64,000 nt of DNA from positions 62,001 through 126,000 of the forward strand of contig JADKDM010000001.1 in NCBI GenBank assembly GCA_016714565.1, read 5' to 3'. Under the pieces are notes generated by a model, which was given only the letters and a program-made list of their open reading frames with translations, was not told where the DNA came from and did not search any database. The translations under genes were made by a program, and so were the position numbers. Numbering within the stretch: the first letter of the stretch is position 1; every line of letters starts with the position of its first letter. This stretch comes from Candidatus Villigracilis propinquus (GTDB lineage: Bacteria; Chloroflexota; Anaerolineae; Anaerolineales; Villigracilaceae). Positions 60,772-64,000 of the stretch are shown here, in pieces.

Positions 60772-60892
60772 CCGGTGGTCGAGTAGCCCAGAGTGTTCTT
60801 CGAGGGGCGTACCGAGACCACCGCAAAATAGAAATATTTGCAATCACAGGTGGTCTCGATATGGGCGGGAACGCCGCCTACTCGACCACCGG
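60772..60892. repeat. Palindromic element, copy 2 (TGGTCGAGTAG family)
   Basis: The 15-nt ends CCGGTGGTCGAGTAG (60772-60786) and CTACTCGACCACCGG (60878-60892) are perfect inverted repeats. An inner inverted pair, ACCGAGACCACC and GGTGGTCTCGAT, flanks an A-rich spacer. It begins 4 bp after the epimerase stop and has the layout of the element at 54061-54174. Confidence 0.85.
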
Positions 60893-60922
60893 GCTGTATA
60901 AAATCTTTTGGAGGAGGAACTC

Positions 60923-62635
60923 ATGACTGAAATAACTGTTGGTGAATTGCTGGCGAGGTGTTTGCAGGCCGAAGGCATCGAAATGATGTTCGGCATCATT
61001 GACGGCGCGCATATCCCGTTCACGGTGCATGCGCCGAAGTATGGCATTCGGCATGTCAACTGCCGGCATGAAGAAGGCGCTGTCCATTTGGCGGAGGGAT
61101 ATTCACGCACGAACGGCAAGCCGAGCGTGGTGATTGCCAGTCCGGGGCCAGGTGGAGCGAATATGTTGGCGGGGATTTCTTCCGCACATGCCGAAGGGCA
61201 TCCGATCATTGCAATCGCATGTACTCGCCGCCGATTGACCACCGACCCGGAGCGGGGCGGTGCATGGCAGGCGACCAACCTCGTGGACATGGCCAAGCCG
61301 ATCACGAAATACAGCGGGCTCGTCCGTCAGCCGGAGCGACTGCCTGAGATGATGCGAGCAGCTTTCCGCGCAGCATTGACCGGGCGTCCCGGCCCTGCCT
61401 TCATCGCCATTCCAGATGAAATGCTTGGCATGAAAATCGATGATGAGAAAATCCCTGTTTATCCATCTTCGCAATATCGCATGACGAGCATGGGCGCGGG
61501 TGACCCTGCGTGGATCGAAGAGGCGGCGGAATTGCTTGCGAATGCGAAGCGTCCATTTTTGCATGCGGGCAAGGGCGTGTTGTGGGCGGATGCTTCAGCA
61601 GAATTTATCGAGTTGAGTGATTATCTCGCGGCGGGTATGAGCACATCCATGGGCGCGCGCGGTGCAGTGCCCGAAGATCATCCGCGATATTTTTTCGTGT
61701 TCGATATGCAGGCCTCGTCGCTTGCAAAGAATGAAGCGGATGTGATTCTGGTGGTCGGCTCGCGCCTCGGGGAATATGACGGTTGGGGTTCTCATCCAGC
61801 GTGGGGAAAGCCCTCGGAGCAGAAAACAATTCAAATCGATGTCGATGCGAATTCCATCGGGTTGAATCGGCCTGTAGATGTGGGCATCCTCGCAGACGCG
61901 AAATCTGCGCTTAAGGCGATCTTATCCAAAGTAAAAGAAAAGAGGCAGGCACGAACCGAAATGGAAGACCTGCCGCGTTACCGTGAGTTGACCCAGCAAA
62001 CGCAGATGCAGGGATTTCAATTTTTGATGGCCGAGCCAACGCGCGGACTCAACCCCGGGCAGATGGTTTTCAACGCGCGCACGTTTTTCCCGCGCAATGC
62101 GGTGACGGTGCTTGACGGCGGCAACACAACGTTGTGGGGCGTGGCCTTCAACCAGATTTTTGAGCCGCGCAGTTTTCTGTATTCGGTGAAGATGGGCTAT
62201 CTCGGAACAGGCGTGCCGTTTGCAATCGGCGCGAAACTTGCTGCACCCGAGCGCGTTGTCTATTGCATCACGGGCGATGGCGCGGTCGGCTTCAACATCA
62301 TGGAAATGGAAACCGCGTTGCGCGAGAACGCGCAGATCATTGTCCTCGTTGCGGTGGATGATGGCTGGGGCATGGAACGCAGCGCGCATAATTTTGGCGG
62401 CGTGCCTGCCGAGCAGCAGCAGGGCGTGAATATTTCTGGCGAGATGCGCTACGACTTGATCGCGCAGGGGATGGGATGCTACGGCGAAAAAGTGGACTCT
62501 GTGGGCGAACTGCCCGCCGCACTCCAACGGGCAGTTGATTCCGGTAAACCGGCATTGCTGCATGTGACGGTTGATTCTGTCCTCAACACAGACCCGCCCG
62601 GGTATAAGCAATTCCGTTATGTAAGGACGTTGTAG
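60923..62635 (+). CDS. Thiamine-diphosphate-binding enzyme (acetolactate synthase-like)
   Basis: This 570-residue ThDP enzyme has a PYR domain with the catalytic Glu in NCRHEEGAVHLAEGYSRTNG and SPGPGGANMLAGISSAHAEG, a central domain (about 190-330) and a PP domain with MGYLGTGVPFAIGAKLAAPE and GDGAVGFNIMEMETALREN. The normal GDG-(X)n-NN metal motif ends here in LVAVDDGWGMERS, with Asp at the usual Asn position. Substrate is open: acetolactate synthase, oxalyl-CoA or benzoylformate decarboxylase relatives fit equally. GGAGGAGGA lies 5 nt before the ATG. It is the last gene of the MFS/SDR/epimerase row. Confidence 0.88.
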   Translation: MTEITVGELLARCLQAEGIEMMFGIIDGAHIPFTVHAPKYGIRHVNCRHEEGAVHLAEGYSRTNGKPSVVIASPGPGGANMLAGISSAHAEGHPIIAIACTRRRLTTDPERGGAWQATNLVDMAKPITKYSGLVRQPERLPEMMRAAFRAALTGRPGPAFIAIPDEMLGMKIDDEKIPVYPSSQYRMTSMGAGDPAWIEEAAELLANAKRPFLHAGKGVLWADASAEFIELSDYLAAGMSTSMGARGAVPEDHPRYFFVFDMQASSLAKNEADVILVVGSRLGEYDGWGSHPAWGKPSEQKTIQIDVDANSIGLNRPVDVGILADAKSALKAILSKVKEKRQARTEMEDLPRYRELTQQTQMQGFQFLMAEPTRGLNPGQMVFNARTFFPRNAVTVLDGGNTTLWGVAFNQIFEPRSFLYSVKMGYLGTGVPFAIGAKLAAPERVVYCITGDGAVGFNIMEMETALRENAQIIVLVAVDDGWGMERSAHNFGGVPAEQQQGVNISGEMRYDLIAQGMGCYGEKVDSVGELPAALQRAVDSGKPALLHVTVDSVLNTDPPGYKQFRYVRTL

Positions 62636-62640
62636 AAAAT

Positions 62641-62673
62641 AAAACGGCTTCGGAATTTTCCGAGGCCGTTTTT
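62641..62673 (+). terminator. Terminator after the ThDP enzyme
   Basis: An approximately 12-bp stem with one mismatch (62641-62653 with 62660-62673) has a T-rich tail. It begins 5 bp after the stop. Confidence 0.8.
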
Positions 62674-62763
62674 GATTCCTTCTGCTCAATTGAACCAGCG
62701 TACCATTGCCAATCCATTTGGCGTACATAGAATATAGATGGTTTTGAAAACAAGAGGAGCGCC

Positions 62764-63369
62764 ATGGATAACCAAAAGCTGAAAGAGTATTTCAATTTTG
62801 ACGAAAGTGACTTGAATGTTAACCGCAACGGGTCACTTACTGAAAAACAAAAGACAAGGCTGACCGCAGAATTAAAGTCGGCACGGGCGAAGAAAACGCG
62901 CTGGGCATATTTCATGTTCTTTTTAGCGGCGATCGGATTGGTGATTGGGGTAGGGATTTGGTTCGTCCCTGCAGCGGGTTTGGGATTGCGGATCGGTTTT
63001 ACGATCGGATTTGGAATCGTGTGGACGATCATCTATGGAGTAATCGGAATGATCTTTCTGCCTCCTGCCGCCTACACGGATCTGGAACTTGCGAACGAAA
63101 CAGGGCGGGTCAATATTGTCAAAGTGCAATCGCATAACAGCAATACGCACACGACCGATATCCGCTACGATCTGTATATCGGCAACCGCAGGTTCGTCGT
63201 GGATTCGCGGATCGGCAATGTCCTTATTCAAGGGGATGTGTACATCGTATATTATTTGAAGAACTCAGGTAAGATCGTTTCAGCGGAGTTTGTTCCGGCA
63301 GGAAGTGATCTGTGGGGGGCGGCGCTGGCGGCGCGGGCGGGGGCTGTTAAATCAAAAGTGGCCGCGTGA
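62764..63369 (+). CDS. Hypothetical membrane protein with two helices and a C-terminal beta domain
   Basis: In this 201-residue protein an N-terminal soluble part (FNFDESDLNVNRNGSLTEKQ) is followed by two membrane helices (about 48-72 and 76-100) and a C-terminal domain that starts AYTDLELANETGRVNIVKVQ, is rich in beta strands (TDIRYDLYIGNRRFVVDSRI) and ends in a strand GDVYIVYYLKNSGKIVSAEF. I do not recognise the family. The strands resemble small barrel domains of DUF-type membrane proteins. The ATG at 62764 has GAGGAGCG as ribosome site. It stands alone after a terminator. Confidence 0.7.
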   Translation: MDNQKLKEYFNFDESDLNVNRNGSLTEKQKTRLTAELKSARAKKTRWAYFMFFLAAIGLVIGVGIWFVPAAGLGLRIGFTIGFGIVWTIIYGVIGMIFLPPAAYTDLELANETGRVNIVKVQSHNSNTHTTDIRYDLYIGNRRFVVDSRIGNVLIQGDVYIVYYLKNSGKIVSAEFVPAGSDLWGAALAARAGAVKSKVAA

Positions 63370-63407
63370 GATGAAATCACGCGACCACTTTTATTTATCA
63401 AACTACT

Positions 63408-63551
63408 TTATTTTGCAGCAGGGCGTTTGCCCTTTTTGACAACGGTGCCGGGGATGCTGTTCTTGCGGGCTTCCTGTTTTACGAGGCGATTGTGCTTGGC
63501 CATGCCTTTGGAAGGGCGCTTGGCTTTGACTTTGGTGGGGGTTGCATTCAT
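63408..63551 (-). CDS. Small basic protein (47 aa), unknown
   Basis: This 47-residue Lys/Arg-rich protein has the sequence MNATPTKVKAKRPSKGMAKH, then NRLVKQEARKNSIPGTVVKK and GKRPAAK. It has 12 Lys and four Arg residues and no acidic cluster, so it probably binds nucleic acid or ribosomes. AAGGAG lies 9 nt before the ATG at 63551, a good initiation region; longer frames upstream to 63707 do not look real. An 18-nt box at about 63728-63745 is shared with the CsbD gene, which suggests common regulation. No named family is recognised. Confidence 0.65.
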   Translation of the reverse strand: MNATPTKVKAKRPSKGMAKHNRLVKQEARKNSIPGTVVKKGKRPAAK

Positions 63552-63727
63552 TGGACTTGCTCCTTGGGTATTGCATAAATTTTGATTCGGACTTAAATAG
63601 CCAGACGCGCCTTCGTACAAAGGCGGCGGCTGTTCGATGTTCCGATGAGTTGAGGCTTTCGTTGGGCTGCTTACAGGCGATACTCCAAATCCCCCGCGTA
63701 TAGGCAATTAACCATCAAGTGACCTGA

Positions 63728-63745
63728 TTTCATTGTACTACGGAT
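63728..63745 (-). promoter_or_regulatory. Second copy of the 18-nt box upstream of the small basic protein
   Basis: This sequence is identical to 57408-57425 and contains TACAAT when read on the minus strand. It lies about 177 nt upstream of the ATG at 63551. The rest of the 63552-63852 interval shows no gene. It holds GC-rich potential hairpins and no clear signal apart from this box. Confidence 0.4.
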
Positions 63746-63852
63746 GTCTGATTTCCCAAGAGGTCCGGCTGGACGTTTGGTTAGGTTGCCATTTCAAATT
63801 GTAAGAACATGCTTTTTTGCAGCATCGTGAATTTATATTTCAAAAGGAGATA

Positions 63853-64000
63853 ATGATAATAATGAGCGATTTGAACGAGCGGAATCAGAGAATCATTGAT
63901 GAGTTTCGAGCCAACGGCGGCAAGGTTGGCGGACCATTTGAAGGTAAGACTTTACTTCTTTTGCACACATTGGGAGCGAAGAGCAAGCAGGAGCGTATCA
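63853..64000 (+). CDS. Ddn-type F420-dependent nitroreductase/quinone reductase, 5' part
   Basis: The window ends 49 codons into this gene. The peptide reads NQRIIDEFRANGGKVGGPFE followed by GKTLLLLHTLGAKSKQERI, which matches the start of the deazaflavin-dependent nitroreductase (Ddn) family: a helix with EEFRANGGKVGG, then a LLLL-T-GAKSG strand. These split-barrel enzymes use F420H2 to reduce quinones or nitro compounds. AAGGAG lies 3 nt before ATG 63853 and 12 nt before ATG 63862, so the start is ambiguous. The call depends on the N-terminus only. Confidence 0.75.
   Translation, partial: MIIMSDLNERNQRIIDEFRANGGKVGGPFEGKTLLLLHTLGAKSKQERI

Noticed and set aside
1..64000. CRISPR arrays, insertion sequences, prophage, tRNA genes
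   Set aside because: I looked for regular spaced repeats, transposase or integrase motifs, phage structural genes and tRNA-like cloverleaf/TTCGA arms and saw none.

Overview
The window looks like a chromosomal contig of a Chloroflexota bacterium, most likely class Anaerolineae. This is inferred from gene content: F420-dependent oxidoreductases, a mevalonate-type GHMP kinase, a roughly 446-residue glutamine synthetase, secreted and membrane proteins with Thr/Pro linkers and LysM domains, and a COG2403 cyclic-2,3-diphosphoglycerate-synthase-like protein. Base composition looks fairly even throughout. I see no tRNA or rRNA gene, insertion sequence, CRISPR array or prophage block, so this reads as ordinary chromosome with small palindromic repeats between genes.

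Layout. 1-9.3 kb: partial DedA protein, obgE, two tandem F420/PPOX oxidoreductases, a two-Tudor acidic protein, a CDF cation transporter, a GNAT acetyltransferase, two paralogous orphan histidine kinases and the COG2403 protein. 9.5-15.9 kb: argS, rpsT (TTG start), a membrane LysM protein and uvrA. 16-21.4 kb: ECF-like sigma factor, DegV, a small membrane protein, a secreted S41 protease and a hydrogenase-maturation-type protease. 21.4-27.7 kb: GT2 glycosyltransferase; HAD-IIA phosphatase behind a leader with an intrinsic terminator; a translationally coupled DHH phosphoesterase and GHMP kinase; a wHTH-AAA ATPase; a glycerophosphodiesterase. 27.9-34.4 kb: membrane-anchored GH3 protein, SDH/ClpP-fold protease, peroxiredoxin-like protein and an ABC exporter pair. 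34.5-39.8 kb: a very large protein built like soluble adenylyl cyclase, then two lipoproteins that look like the two periplasmic domains of DsbD without its membrane domain. 39.9-43.2 kb: glnA, a DMT exporter and an AraC-Ada fusion. 43.2-43.9 kb: a gene-free stretch with two structured RNAs on the minus strand, a probable 6S RNA and an unassigned RNA of about 395 nt with its own promoter and terminator. 44-55.8 kb: GH25-LysM lysozyme, asnS, S9 peptidase, gatB, a frame-broken phosphatase, two DinB proteins, gatA, gatC and a broken aspS. 56-64 kb: two STAS proteins, CsbD, an MFS/SDR/epimerase/ThDP-enzyme gene row, a membrane protein, a small basic protein and a partial Ddn-family F420 enzyme.

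Functional links. Translation genes are prominent (argS, asnS, aspS, gatCAB, rpsT, obgE). AsnRS and GatCAB occur together, so GatCAB probably serves Gln-tRNA(Gln). Three F420-type enzymes point to use of F420. Signalling is rich (two kinases, a cyclase, two STAS proteins, a sigma factor), but the partners are mostly not adjacent.

Two genes, aspS and a tyrosine phosphatase containing a 15-G run, are damaged in ways that suggest local assembly or sequencing error. No single exotic system stands out. The best candidates for follow-up are the 43.2-43.8 kb RNA pair, the split DsbD-like lipoproteins, and the palindromic repeat family at 54.1 and 60.8 kb.
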